Below, piece by piece: positions 32,162 through 43,936 of a stretch of DNA of 64,000 nucleotides (positions are counted from its first letter, which is position 1; every line of letters starts with the position of its first letter). A model generated the notes under the pieces. It had not been told where the DNA came from and made no database searches. It saw only the letters and a program-made list of their open reading frames with translations. Both the position numbers and the translations under genes were made by a program. The DNA lies in contig OY723316.1 in NCBI GenBank assembly GCA_963210315.1, positions 1,240,001 to 1,304,000 on the forward strand, given 5' to 3'. Origin of the DNA: Rhynchopus euleeides. Lineage: Eukaryota; Euglenozoa; Diplonemea; Diplonemida; Diplonemidae.

Positions 32162-33210
32162 TGGCCCTCTAGTGATGGAGGGATGAGGAGAGCCGGGGGG
32201 CACCGGGGTATGTTATGGAGGTGGGGTTTTGGTTGCGAGGGCAAATGTTGTGGATACCTTGGGGGGGGGGGGGGGGCTGGATGATGCAGCATGGGCTGGG
32301 CGGGTGAGGGAGGGGGGGGGGTGTGCCTCGCCCAAGTTCGACCCAGAATGTTTGCTCCACATTGCACGGGGGGGGGGGGGGGGCTCAAGAGGTTAGCCCT
32401 TTGGGGCGCATCGAGAGAAAGGAGAGCAGGCAGATAGGGCAGGCTGTCAATTTCATGGGTGGGGCCCCTTTGCAAAATATCATGCAAACCGTCAACCTTC
32501 GTCAGTTTTCAGCCAATTCAACAGGAAATGCACCAAAATGCACTGACGATCACCCGTAGCGAAGACCCCCTGAGGGCAATTTGCACCACCACCACCTGCC
32601 CCATCCCACCCCCCGCCACGCCGCGCCACCTCTTTCCGCACACAGACCTCCGACAGGCTGCCTGCAGCAGAAGAGTTGAAGAATGAATAGGTCCGACTGT
32701 GCGCCGCCCTTTTCAGGTGGCCAGAAGGCATGCGCAACAACATATACCCTGCAAAATGCCTTTTCTTCTCTACGTTTCTACGGCGTTTTTTTTCTCTCGA
32801 CGGCAAGGAAAAGAGGTCGGGGCGGAGGGTGGGGTTGAGGTAGTTCTGCTTGTGGGGGGGGGGGGGCATGAAAATCCTGACTAGGCCACCAGCGTATATA
32901 TTGTTTGCAACCAGGGGGCATCCCACGTTGCGTTCCCGTATACATACTCCTCCTCCACCTCCCCCAGTCTGCACAGCGTTCACACAACACCGGGGTGGCT
33001 TCCAAAAATTCGCTTGAAACACTTCGGATTTTTGATCCGCCGCTTATTCCCCCAAAAAATAATAGTCGAACCTGCGCCTGCGCGGTGCAGAGAGAGGGGG
33101 GGGGGGGTGGGGGTAGAGGGTTATATCCATTCAAATTCTTCGAAAGAAATTCACCCAGAAAAAAACCTGCAGAGTAGTGTGTGCGCTTCGAGGCGGCACC
33201 CCCCCCCCTA
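32162..33210. other. Intergenic DNA with G-runs
   Basis: No gene supported. About 32498-32571 carries TTCGTCAGTTTTCAGC, GAAATGCACCAAAATGCACT and AGCGAAGACCCCCT, the inverse of part of the small hairpin at 40234-40348. G-runs lie at 32259-32275, 32365-32381 and 32857-32868. Confidence 0.45.
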
Positions 33211-34447
33211 GGGCAGTGATTAAAAATTCGTGTTATTCGAATACCTGGGACCCCCCGTGTATAAGTCCCCCCCCCTTACCCCCGTGTTTAAGTCCCCCCC
33301 TGGGGGTCTGGCAGGGGGGGGACTTAAACACGGGGGTGGGCTGGTCTGGAGGGTCATCAGGTGGCCCCTAGGCCCTCCAGGTGCTGTCAGAGTCGAAAAG
33401 TGGGGTGCCAAAAGTCCATCCGGACAGGAATTACCCCCCTACGACAGCAGAGGAAGAGGTCTTCTTGGTCTCCACTGTGCCATCCCCGTGTTTAAGCCCC
33501 CCCTGTGTTTAGGTCCGCCCCCCCCGTGTTTAAGTCCCCCCCGGCCGAAAATCGCCTCCAGGGGGGGGACTTAAACACGGGGGGTCCCAGGTACGAATAT
33601 TATTCGAATAATTTTTCGAAAAATTTTCGCCACGAATAATTCGCGAATTATTCGTGGGGTTTTACTGGGGTTTCTCTACTAGGAATAGGGACCTACTGCC
33701 CACACTCGGGTCGTGGGCGCAGCCCACGATCCCAGTGTGCCCTGAGGGGACGTGCAATCACTACATTGTGATGATGCGACGCCGAGAATCATCATCTGCA
33801 GTGCCTGGAGGAGTACGCTGCACCGTGCATTGAAGACAACAAGCGCTAAGGGGAGTGGGCACCGTCGCGCTGGTGGGACCATTATGGTGCCAGGCGGCCG
33901 CTGTTGCACTACGGGGCTGTACCTGATGGGGAAATCGTCATCCGCGATCCCTACCGAACTTGCGTGGAGGGAGCGGAGCCACCTGGGTCACTCAAAGGTG
34001 GAATCACTACCCCGGTGCCCGAACCTGGGATACATTGTGCGTGCTTTATGCTGTTCCTGTTGTGCAGTTGGTGACTGGCAGGATAGCAACTGCCTCCTTC
34101 AAGATCCCTGTGGCGGAGACCTCCACGCGTGAGTGAGGTGCTGCCGATGCAAAGGGATCACCACACCTGTGTGCCATACGGTCAGACATACGTGTGATGA
34201 TTCATGAGGAAAGCAAAGCCTGAGGCGCTCTGCGGCGCTTTCCCTCGGTTTGCACTGGAATACACGTGGTCTGACGCCTCTGCCCCTACACAAACCCACA
34301 GAAACTTCACGAATAATGACCGAATAACACATGGCCATTTATTCGCGAATAATGCCATTATTCGTATTCGAATACGAATATTATTCGAATATGTAACTCT
34401 GAAAATCGGAGATCACGAATTATTCGCGAATAGTATCTTCACTGCCC
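33211..34447. mobile_element. TIR element with ATTCGAAT words; first of chain I
   Basis: A 1,237-bp element between TA 33209-10 and 34448-49. Ends are GGGCAGTGA and TCACTGCCC. Arms are built from TATTCGAATA, ATTCGCGAAT and similar words. The left arm is interrupted by a 348-bp foldback element. The interior (about 33690-34300) has scattered open frames of up to 126 codons that I cannot assign. Its right TA is also the left TA of the next element. Confidence 0.82.
33244..33591. mobile_element. Foldback element nested in the ATTCGAAT element
   Basis: A 348-bp element between TA 33242-43 and 33592-93, ends CCTGGGACCCCCCGTGT and inverse. Removing it plus one TA restores TTCGAATACGAATATTATTC, which exists uninterrupted in the other arm at about 34373. 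Arms resemble the 198-bp element at 12698-12895. Confidence 0.85.
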
Positions 34448-34449
34448 TA

Positions 34450-36169
34450 GGGGGGGTCAAATGCCACCCTTTTACGTGGACAAACACGATTTTTCAAAAA
34501 ACCGGCGCAGAGGCCCCAAAGCCCCCGTAAACCCTCCAAACCCCCCCAGATCGGTCCGGAAACCCATCGAACCCCACTTTTCCACCATTCCGGGCACCTC
34601 AGGTGCCCGAATTGGGGTACCTAAATTTTGTGCCACCGTTTGGTACCGGACAGTGCCACTGTGTGGGAGGTTGGAAAAGAAAATGCCCCAACACACCACA
34701 TCTGAGGGTTGCAATGCATGTTGCTTGCCAACCACGTCATCCGGTGGGTGTCAGGCGCTATGTAGGTGGCATTAGCCAGGTCTTCGATGAGTTCTGGCTT
34801 GTATATGTACCTCCCTGCCACCATGCACCGGGAGGCTGCCTGTAGGTACGGAACAAGTCCAGATGGTCGTGTGATTCCTGTGCAGCAGTGCTCCACAACC
34901 GGGATGTGTTGACAACGACCGTTGCAACACGAGCTGTACATTCCGGGAACACACGAAGTGCGCTGTCGTGGTACCCATTGTGCCAGAATTGGTAGTTGCT
35001 GCGGTCTACTTTGCCTGGCCCAAGAGCACTGGTACTGAACAGTGCAATATGCGTGGCGAGGTGAATGCAACGGAAGCGCGCAAAGTCAATACAGCTCTCG
35101 GATGGCGGGTGGTGGTGTCACTAGTGTGTGACGTTCACTCGAGGATACAACGCATCACAATGAATCAGCAACCGTGGACCGAGTACAATACGCTCTCTGT
35201 GGCTGGTGTGGGGGACAAAGGCAGTGCCTGTGCCGCAGGCAGGGAGGTAAAGGGGGGTCACAGCTATTGTTTACCTGGCTTCATGTAAATAGTAGATGTG
35301 CATGTAAATAATAGCTGTGAATAATATTCACTGTAAACAATACGTGTAAATGATTTTACACGCACGTACTGTTTACATAGTTCAGCATTTTTTTTCGAAA
35401 CCTGTGCGGAATCGCGATTTTCCACTTCCATTGTCCTTTTCGGACTCCGTGCGGATCGTAGTGGGGTCATTTTGGTGGTATCGGTGCCAAGATTCATCCA
35501 TGAAATGTTGGTCTGATTCAGTGACTGGGAGGCAGCTAGCCCACCACACCACCCACCCAGGCGGGACCCCCTCACCGGGCTTTCCAAACCCGGTTCTTTT
35601 GAACGTTTGGAACCTGCGCGGATCCTGGTGGGGTCACTTTGGTGACAGAGGCACCAAGTCTCACTCCTCAGAGCACCTTGGAAATATTTTTGAACCCCCC
35701 GAAAAATAAAATAATTGCACGTAAATAATAATCGGATGTAAACAATACATGTAAATAATTTTATGTAAACAATACCTGTAGGTAAACAATAGTCGTGAGG
35801 GGGGTTTACATATACAAGCCAGAACACATCGAAGACCTGGCTGATGCCACCTACATAGCGCCTGACACCCACCGGATGACGTGGTTGGCAAGCAACATGC
35901 ATTGCAACCCTCAGATGTGGTGTGTTGGGGCATTTTCTTTTCCAACCTCCCACACAGTGGCACTGTACGGTACCAAACGGTGGCACAAAATTTAGGTACC
36001 CCAATTCGGGCACCTGAGGTGCCCGGAATGGTGGAAAAGTGGGGTTCGATGGGTTTCCGGACCGATCTGGGGGGGTTTGGAGGGTTTACGGGGGCTTTGG
36101 GGCCTCTGCGCCGGTTTTTTGAAAAATCGTGTTTGTCACCCCCATTTGACCCCCCCAACCCCCCCCCCC
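34450..36169. mobile_element. Long-arm TIR element R, copy 1, with nested insertion; second of chain I
   Basis: About 360-bp inverted arms (from GGGGGGGTCAAATG; include CAGAGGCCCCAAAGCCCCCG, TCGGTCCGGAAACCCATCGA) flank a unique middle of about 420 bp. The middle reads in the opposite direction to copies 2-4. The right arm is interrupted at 35250-35806. It shares TA 34448-49 with the element to its left and TA 36170-71 with the element to its right. Confidence 0.88.
35250..35806. mobile_element. TIR element with GTAAACAATA words nested in R copy 1
   Basis: A 557-bp element between TA 35248-49 and 35807-08. Left end AAGGGGGGTCACAGCTATTG, right end the inverse of AACCCCCCTCACGACTATTG. Arms repeat TGTAAACAATA and TGTAAATAAT words. 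It contains two reverse-strand copies of the GATCCGCAC motif (about 35450 and 35620, 170 bp apart). R copies 2-4 show the empty site GGGAGGTACATATACAAGCC or its TATATATAC variant. Confidence 0.85.
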
Positions 36170-36171
36170 TA

Positions 36172-37318
36172 GGGGGGGTCAAATGGGGGTGACAAACACG
36201 ATTTTTCAAAAAACCGGCGCAGAGGCCCCAAAGCCCCCGTAAACCCTCCAAACCCCCCCAGATCGGTCCGGAAACCCATCGAACCCCACTTTTCCACCAT
36301 TCCGGGCACCTCAGGTGCCCGAATTGGGGTACCTAAATTTTGTGCCACCGTTTGGTACCGTACAGTGCCACTGTGTGGGAGGTTGGAAAAGAAAATGCCC
36401 CAACACACCACATCTGAGGGTTGCAATGCATGTTGCTTGCCAACCACGTCATCCGGTGGGTGTCAGGCGCTATGTAGGTGGCATTAGCCAGGTCTTCGAT
36501 GTGTTCTGGCTTGTATATATACCTCCCTGCCTGCGGCACAGGCACTGCCTTTGTCCCCCACACCAGCCACAGAGAGCGTATTGTACTCGGTCCACGGTTG
36601 CTGATTCATTGTGATGCGTTGTATCCTCGAGTGAACGTCACACACTAGTGGCACCACCACCCGCCATCCGAGAGCTGTATTGACTTTGCGCGCTTCCGTT
36701 GTATTCACCTCGCCACGCATATTGCACCGTTCAGTACCAGTGCTCTTGGGCCAGGCAAAGTAGACCGCAGCAACTACCAATTCTGGCACAATGGGTACCA
36801 CGACAGCGCACTTCATGTGTTCCCGGAATGTACAGCTCGTGTTGCAACAGTCGTTGTCAACACATCCCGGTTGTGGAGCACTGCTGCACAGGAATCACAC
36901 GACCATCTGGACTGTTCCGTACCTACAGGCAGCCTCCCGGTGCATGGTGGCAGGGAGGTATATATACAAGCCAGAACACATCGAAGACCTGGCTAATGCC
37001 ACCTACATAGCGCCTGACACCCACCGGATGACGTGGTTGGCAAGCAACATGCATTGCAACCCTCAGATGTGGTGTGTTGGGGCATTTTCTTTTCCAACCT
37101 CCCACACAGTGGCACTGTACGGCACCAAACGGTGGCACAAAATTTAGGTACCCCAATTCGGGCACCTGAGGTGCCCGGAATGGTGGAAAAGTGGGGTTCG
37201 ATGGGTTTCCGGACCGATCTGGGGGGGTTTGGAGGGTTTACGGGGGCTTTGGGGCCTCTGCGCCGGTTTTTTGAAAAATCGTGTTTGTCCACGTAAAAGG
37301 GTGGCATTTGACCCCCCC
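36172..37318. mobile_element. Long-arm TIR element R, copy 2; third of chain I
   Basis: An uninterrupted 1,147-bp copy between TA 36170-71 and 37319-20. The left outer end has the GGGGGTGACAAACACG form and the right outer end the CCACGTAAAAGGG form, so its two ends are of different subtype. The right arm plus middle leave an open frame ending VALYGTKRWHKI at 37147. Confidence 0.9.
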
Positions 37319-37654
37319 TACCCCCCCCCCCCCACACCCCACCCGAAATTTTAAAGCAAAATCCCACAAAAAAATGAAAACCCCCCCCCCCTCCCCTTCA
37401 GCCTGAGACGTGGATCCCCCTCCTCCTCCTGCCCTCCTGTAGGTATGCGCCTGCGTGTATACCCAAACCCCCCCCCCCCCCCCCACACCCACCCTACCCT
37501 CCCCGGTCAGCACGCAGGGAGACAACTGCGGCGCTTTCAGGCCAAGTCTTTCATCCCCGCCTAACCCATCCGCCCCCCCCCCCCCCCTCCCGTCTCGTCC
37601 GACACCCCCTCTTCGATTCACCATTTTTATTGGCCTGCCGTTCATTCAATTCTT

Positions 37655-37770
37655 TTTTACGCACACTTGTGAGCAGAAAATGTCACTTCACCACAGCCAA
37701 ACGTGCTCCGCACACCACTAGCCTCCCCCATCACAGGAGTTGAGGTTTTGTGTGTGGAAGCGTCAACGCA
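37655..37770. repeat. S-type MITE, truncated copy
   Basis: Nearly identical to 31475-31590 and 40605-40722 from TTACGCACACTTGTGAGC to GAAGCGTCAACGCA, then ends abruptly in unrelated DNA. Confidence 0.8.
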
Positions 37771-40233
37771 GGGCAGGGTCGGCAGCGGCACGGGGGGGGG
37801 GGGGGGGGAGGAGGAGGAGGAGTGAATAGCGCGCCTTAGGCTGAACCCACAGAGGCGCCAAAACAGCAACAACAGCAGAATGGATAGCGTATCAGTTCTC
37901 GTGCGTCGTCTTTCGTGGACGCTCTGCACGATGCAGGTCCGCTAATCCAGCGCAGCAAACGCAAAAATGGGTATTTTTGTGACAAAAAACGCACCGTGCT
38001 TACGGAAGGCGTTCAGACAAACCTCAAAACAAAAAAGGAGTTGCGCAAAAGCTGACGGAGGGCCTGGCGTTGGGTGTTACGGGGAGGGGGTGGGGATCGC
38101 ACAATCAGGGAAAGGGAACTGCACCGTGTCTCTACTGCACTGTGTCGGTTGAGCCCTCGCCTTGCCTCTCAAGGGCCACGCACAGTTCACTGGGCACGGT
38201 GTGTGTGTGTGTGTGTGTGTGTGTGTGGTGAACAGATCTTTTTACCCCTGGCGGTGGCGGTGCTGTCGCTGAACCGGGCGACATCACCCCTCCCCTACCC
38301 CCCACTCCTGGATCGCGCTCCTGAAGGATTCCCCTGCACGGCGTGACACCGTTTTGACGCGTACTCTTCTTGGTGTGTGTCGTGTTTCTGTTTTTTCGTG
38401 TGTCGCACAGTGTGGGGGCTGAAACTGAACACTGATCACAGCCCGCCCCTGTGTTGTGTGGGTTTTGTGTGTGTGGCTAGTGGGGGCTGGCATCAGAGTT
38501 GCAACTCGAGGCCACCCCGACGGCGGAGCAGCGCGCACACGCACAAAAAGGAAAATTTAAAGAAAACGGCGAATAGTTTCAAACCCTTCAGTGAGTGTGT
38601 GCGCCACAGCAGGATCTCGCATCACGAAGCACAGATGTGCAGCACATGACTCGGTGCCTTGTTCACTGTGTTCTCGCAAGGGTGGGGGCGGGGGGGTGGG
38701 GGGGGGTGTGTGTGTGTTTATTTTATTGCACTTCCCAAAGCTTCCTGCGTTGGTGCTCGCCAATCTCAAGTCGCATTCACACAGAGATTTATACAGGGAG
38801 CTTATGCATGGTGGGTGTGACGAGTGCCGATCAGGCATGCTGTGTGCGTGAAGGGCAAGGGGTTCGGGGAGGGTCTGTGCACTACAAAGGGTGGGTTGGG
38901 GGAGAGAGGGGGGGGGGGGGGCAGGGGTGTCTCTCTGTCGCCTGGTCTCTCGGACACGGCATCAGCCTGCCAGAGACCCAAGAAATACAAGCAGCTGTTT
39001 TTCCAGCGCGAAATCTCTCCAAGAGGGTATTCCAGCGCTGGGTCTCTCCCCCTCACCCCACTCCCACACCCCGCACAGTGGGTCGACGAAAGAATACTAA
39101 AAGTGCGTGAGTATCAGCCGCATGTCGTCAACGTATCGCTGCAGATTTGACGCAGAGTGGAGACTTCCATAATCCTTGCGCACGTCGGGTGTGAGCGCTG
39201 CTGTGTTATTGTGCCATCAGCATTCGACCAAAATGTTTCTTTATTTTTTGCCAAAGGAGAGAAACAAAAAAAATGAAAATCCCTTGTTTTGTTCGTGCGC
39301 TCCCCTGCACGAGACAAAGAAAATGGGGCCGAGCAGCTCTCAGTGGGGGGGGTGGTGAATGCATACTCAAGGCTAGACAAGCTCGAAAAACGGATAAACA
39401 CCCCTCTGAATACAGCCCTTGCTTTGGGGTGGTGGGGTGCCAAACTTCAGACGCCGGTTCCAGTCCCGGCCATCCGTCTCTTTAATGCGCAAAGCCCCCA
39501 CCCATCTACTGTATCCGAGAGAAGACAGAGGACTCCCTATACGACCTGTCTTGAAACACCGTTGGGGAGCATGGATTGATCACTACGCATTAAGCACCAT
39601 GCACCCACCCACCCCCCACCCCCCACCCCCCCCTCCTCCCAGCAATTCTAACTAGCTATTGGCACTGCCCATGGCCCCAACGCACGCCCACCCGCCCTTC
39701 CTGCACGTCCCTCGCTTGGCGAACCTGCCCGGGTCCTGTTCTTCTGCTTGCAGCGATTGCGCGGAGGAGCGGGTGAGGGAGGAGGTGTGTCAGCGGGGTC
39801 TGATTAATACAGTCGGACCGAGGGGCACGGTCAGGGTGTGTGGGGCCAGTGGTGATCCCACCAAGAGCAAGGCGCTCGGTGGGCTCGACACGACAGACAA
39901 AAATACAATTCACGTGTGTGTGTGTGGCGGTGAACACCATAGCTTGCTCGGTGTGCGGGCCTGCACTAAACAGAAACGGTGTCGGAGGTAAGGTGGATGT
40001 GGATCCCAGAATATATTGGGACTCCACAGCCCGGAGGCCACGGGGCCCGGTTTCCTCGGTACATTGGGGCATTTTTCTTTTTTTCAGAGATGGTCTTACC
40101 GGTGCTGAGTCTGCAGGTTTGACAGTACAGGTTCGAACAGGCCCTTGGGCCCCCGGCGTGGTGCCACCCGAGTGGTCACTTTTTCTCCCATATCTGTATC
40201 ACTGTCATGGATAAGGGTTGTTGGCTAAACGTT

Positions 40234-40348
40234 TATGGGGGTCTTCGCTACGGGGTGATCGTCAGTGCATTTTTGTGCATTTCCTGTTGAAATAGCTGAA
40301 AAACTGACGAAGATTGGCGAAGGATAACGACCAGCGAAGACCCCCTAT
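40234..40348. mobile_element. Small hairpin element with TCTTCGCT ends
   Basis: About 115 bp, ends GGGGGTCTTCGCTACGGG and AGCGAAGACCCCCT. About 75 bp of its left part recurs inverted at 32498-32571 (GATCGTCAGTGCATTT, GCATTTCCTGTTGAA). Related GGGGCTTCGCTCCGGGTCA ends occur around 30690-30840. Confidence 0.6.
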
Positions 40349-40604
40349 ATGTTGGATTAGCAGATCTGCATTCGCACAGAAAGGCCATGAGACCCGCTGC
40401 GCGAGAACCTGCAGAGAACACCCCTGTCACTGTTGTGGATGAAAAGTCAAAATAAGGCAACGGCTTTCCGCAAAACCCCCCACACCCCCCTTGTCACGCC
40501 TCGTCGTCTGGCGGCTCACTGGTTGGAACGACTGCAAAAGCCCTGCTAGTCCCATCTATAGCTCAACTCATAGCAAATGGACTAACAAGCGGTAATTTAT
40601 ATTT

Positions 40605-40768
40605 TTACGCACACTTGTGAGCATAAAATGTCACTTCACCACAGCCAAACGTGCTCCGCACACCACTAGCCTCCCCCATCACAGGAGTTGAGGCATTTGT
40701 GTGTGGAAGCGTCAACGCATCACAAACAAAATACGAGTAAAGAGCGGCTGTACTGGAGTGACATTTTA
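40605..40768. mobile_element. S-type MITE, fullest copy
   Basis: TAAAATGTCACT at 40624 and AGTGACATTTTA at 40757-40768 form short terminal inverted repeats with TA flanks. The body has GCCAAACGTGCTCCGCACAC, GCGTCAACGCATCACAAAC and AGAGCGGCTG. TTACGCACACTTGTGAGC just outside the left end is also shared by the other copies, so the repeated unit is longer than the TIR span. Diverged relatives are near 5885-6060 and 41225-41465. Confidence 0.72.
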
Positions 40769-41766
40769 TTTATGTAGAACTCATCTCAGAGGAAGGCCCG
40801 GGAGGCTGCTGCTGTATGTTCTGGTTTAGAGCGGAAAGTGCCATTTCAAGCAGCACTCGTTAAAATAAAGGTTTTGCCAGAGTCCACTTGTTCGTGGGGT
40901 TACTCGTGCACCGTGCGGGCCGCTCTGTGAGGGAGGGGGTGGGAGGTGGGGGAGGTGCAACGGGGGCGTTTTACGGGGGGGAAAGGGGTGGGGGGGGGGG
41001 CCGTTCTAGCCCACCCCCTCACTCCCACCCCACCCCACCCCCCCCCCCCTCCCCCCGCGCGCGGCCGCACCGGCAACATCCCCTCCCCCCCCCATTTATG
41101 GTTCTCTTCCCCGGGCCTGCCCCATCTCCCGTCTCCTCTTGTCGTGGTTTCTAGCCCACTCCTGACCCCCTGCCCCTGCCCCGAGCACGCCTCTGACTCG
41201 GAAGTACAGAATCAAAAGGTGTTGATTTTTTGTGTCAAACGCACCGTGCTCACGGAAGGCGTTCAGAACTAAAAAGGTTGCAGTGGGGAGCAATGTTTTG
41301 TTCACCTGCACTCCACGCCCCAACGTGACAGGTGACCAGAAGGTTTTGCACAAACAAAACAAAAGACACCCGGCGATCCTTTTTTTTTTGTGGAGAAGCG
41401 CCAACGCATCAACAAACAAAATACAGGCTAAGAGCGGTTGCTGCTGAATGGTGAAGTGACTTTTTGTGTTGGTGTCGCAACACTCTCGGGTACCCATGAG
41501 AGAGTTGGCTGTGCAAAAAAATGTTTTGGCCGCCTGTCAGTTCGGGGGTAGCCAACTCTCAGGTCACTTCTTCATTCAGCCGGGGGTATCGTCTGTGTGA
41601 AGAAGCATTTATAGCAGGCGCAAACAATCCTCACAACACAGTCTGGAGGCGGACAAGGGGAGCTGATGACGGGGTGGGTGGCGGTAGGGTGGCGCATGAC
41701 ATCAATCGGATACGGTGGCTTTGCACAGGAGGTAGGGAGGGGGAGAGATTGGGGGGGGGGGGGGGG
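40769..41766. other. Intergenic DNA
   Basis: No gene supported. G-runs and C-runs alternate (40988-41002, 41040-41056). About 41225-41465 is a diverged S-type repeat (GAGAAGCGCCAACGCATCAA and AAGAGCGGTTG). Confidence 0.5.
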
Positions 41767-41768
41767 TA

Positions 41769-43306
41769 GGGCGGGTCGAAAGCCTGTCCCAAAGTGGTGC
41801 TTTTCGACATAGCAGCCGCGGCCCCCTATTTGACCTCCTGACCCCCCAGAACCCACCATACCCCGGTTTTTGGGCCCAATGAGTCCGATTTTCGGGTTCC
41901 CGAGCCCCGGAAAGTCGAATTTTGATGATGTCAAAATTTTGTTCCCTATACTGCACCTCAGGGTCACGCACAGGTTTACCAGTACACCGTCAGTCCATGT
42001 GCACGCCCACTTCCTCGACCTCCTCCACCCCTTCCTCCCCTGCATCATTAAGAACCTCCATAGGTGCCAATACCGCATCTTTTGACCCTCTTCTCACTCC
42101 AGCGTCGTACCAAAATACCGAACGCGGGCAGCCACTATCTCCTTCCCGTTTCTGCTTCTGTATACACTGCCAGATCGTGCAAAGATGCATACTGATGCAT
42201 AGCGGGAACTGTCATCAACTTTCACAGTGTGCGGAACTTGGCTGCAAGGGACAGGCGGCACAACTGGCCACTACTCCGACACTGAGATGCTGGTCTGGCC
42301 AACGAACTCTTTGTAAGTTGAAAGGTCTCCTCCGTCGGGAGGGGGGTTTGCGAACCAACCCTCACGACTTGTTCATGGCTTGCTGAGCAAGGCGTGCAGG
42401 AGCAATGACTCTGATTATTCAGGACGTGCATTCGAAGCGCGCACTTCTTCTGTGTAATCGTTGTTGCGGGAGTTGCACTGTGTGATTCCTTGACCCCCTT
42501 CCTCGTCTCATCGCATGGAGGACGCTTGACTGTCCCAAGCATATCCTTTGGAGCTTCTTTAGCCAGTTCTGCGCACTCGTCGTTCCATAAGGCGCGTGCT
42601 GCACTGCAGCATAAATACCCGGACACTGTCCTGAGACCAGGGTCCCACAGGACCCTGGTCTTGAGCGACCGGTTAAGTGACCCTCGATGATAAGATAGGG
42701 CGCACCTCTGTGCTGCAGCTGCGTACTCGCTGCGCTCTTCACCTCGTTTGACTGTCTGCATGCACAGGAGAGATGTTTCTCAGATAACAGCAGCAGGCAA
42801 GGTGTACCTGCCTTGTAAGAGAGAATCACCATTAGTGCATCACTGTCGGGTATGACGGCGTCCTCCCTGTTCCTGGCAGCTCCGAGTTCTGCCTTTCAGT
42901 GCAGCAGGCCGCCCAACGACTGTGTCAAATGGCAGTATTCGCTGCCATCTTCTCTCACTGCCCAAATCATTGAGATCACGACGTTATTTGTAGCGCGGAT
43001 GAGCGGGTGCATCAGAAAATCACAGCCGCAGCATGGCGTGCGCTCGGACGTCCCAGGATGATAATGTTTTACTTTCTGCCCGTGGCAGGCGTACGTGCCA
43101 TGACCCTGAGGTGCAGTATAGGGGACAAAATTTTGACATCATCAAAATTCGACTTTCCGGGGCTCGGGAACCCGAAAATCGGACTCATTGGGCCCAAAAA
43201 CCGGGGTATGGTGGGTTCTGGGGGGTCAGGAGGTCAAATAGGGGGCCGCGGCTGCTATGTCGAAAAGCACCACTTTGGGACAAAAAACGGGGCTTTCGAC
43301 CCCCCC
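41769..43306. mobile_element. TIR element with 185-bp arms; first of chain II
   Basis: A 1,538-bp element between TA 41767-68 and 43307-08. Ends GGGCGGGTCGAAAGCC and GGCTTTCGACCCCCCC. Arms include CGGCCCCCTATTTGACCTCC and AATTTTGATGATGTCAAAAT. The interior of about 1.15 kb has a minus-strand open frame (42419-42832) I cannot assign. Its right TA is shared with the next element. Confidence 0.85.
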
Positions 43307-43308
43307 TA

Positions 43309-43934
43309 CTGGGGGGGGCTAAATAGAAGGGGGTGGCCGAATAGAAGGGGGGGGTCTGGAAATTCGAAATCCATAAAATTTTAGGCCGAATACAAGGGGG
43401 GGGGGGGGTCTTGTATTCGGCGGTCCGTGAATTTTGGCCAATTTTCAAATTTACGCCTGTTTTTCCAGTCCTAACAGGCACCCCATGGTCAAAATGACCC
43501 CACTGCGATCCGCACGGAATCCAAACATTCAAAAGAACAGGGTTTTGGACACCAGTGTGGGGGTCCTCACAGGTGGCTGACTCCTGGGAATATCCTCCCA
43601 TTATCAGGAGCCAAATCAGGCCCACATTTCACGAGTGAAACTTGGCACCTCCACCCACAAAATGACCCCACTACGATCCGCATGGATTCCGAATAGTGCA
43701 ATGGAAGGCGAAAATCGCGATTCCACGAGGTCACCTGGAGCAAAATTCACCAAAATTTGGAAAAATCACGGACCGCCGAATACAAGACCCCCCCCCTTGT
43801 ATTCGGCCACCCCCTTGTATTTGGCCACCCACTGCAAAAATTGCCCAAAATTTTGGGTTTTTGAAAACCCCCCAAAAAAAGCGTTTATACGCCTATTAGA
43901 AGGGGGGGGGGTCTTCTATTTAGCCCCCCCCCAG
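43309..43934. mobile_element. TIR element, TAAATAGAAGG family, copy 2; second of chain II
   Basis: A 626-bp relative of 14467-15100 between TA 43307-08 and 43935-36. It contains the two phased GACCCCACTRCGATCCGCAC motifs (about 43495 and 43665). Confidence 0.85.
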
Positions 43935-43936
43935 TA

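Larger units (their letters stand above)
37321..40604. other. Gene-poor region
   Basis: No gene supported over 3.3 kb. Contents: C-runs (37322-37335, 37382-37391, 37470-37484, 37578-37588); a truncated S-type repeat (37655-37770); the second short dispersed repeat (37883-37960); a GT microsatellite (38201-38226); G-runs near 38690-38710 and 38910-38922; and a small hairpin element (40234-40348). Open frames of 80-170 codons occur on both strands, with no shared motifs or splice context. Confidence 0.5.

Noticed and set aside
34820-35235. Invertible switch: the middle of R copy 1 is reversed relative to copies 2-4
   Set aside because: With symmetric arms, an element inserted in the opposite orientation looks the same, so no inversion event is needed.
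39440-39475. tRNA-like B-box word GGTTCCAGTCC
   Set aside because: No matching A-box or cloverleaf could be drawn around it.
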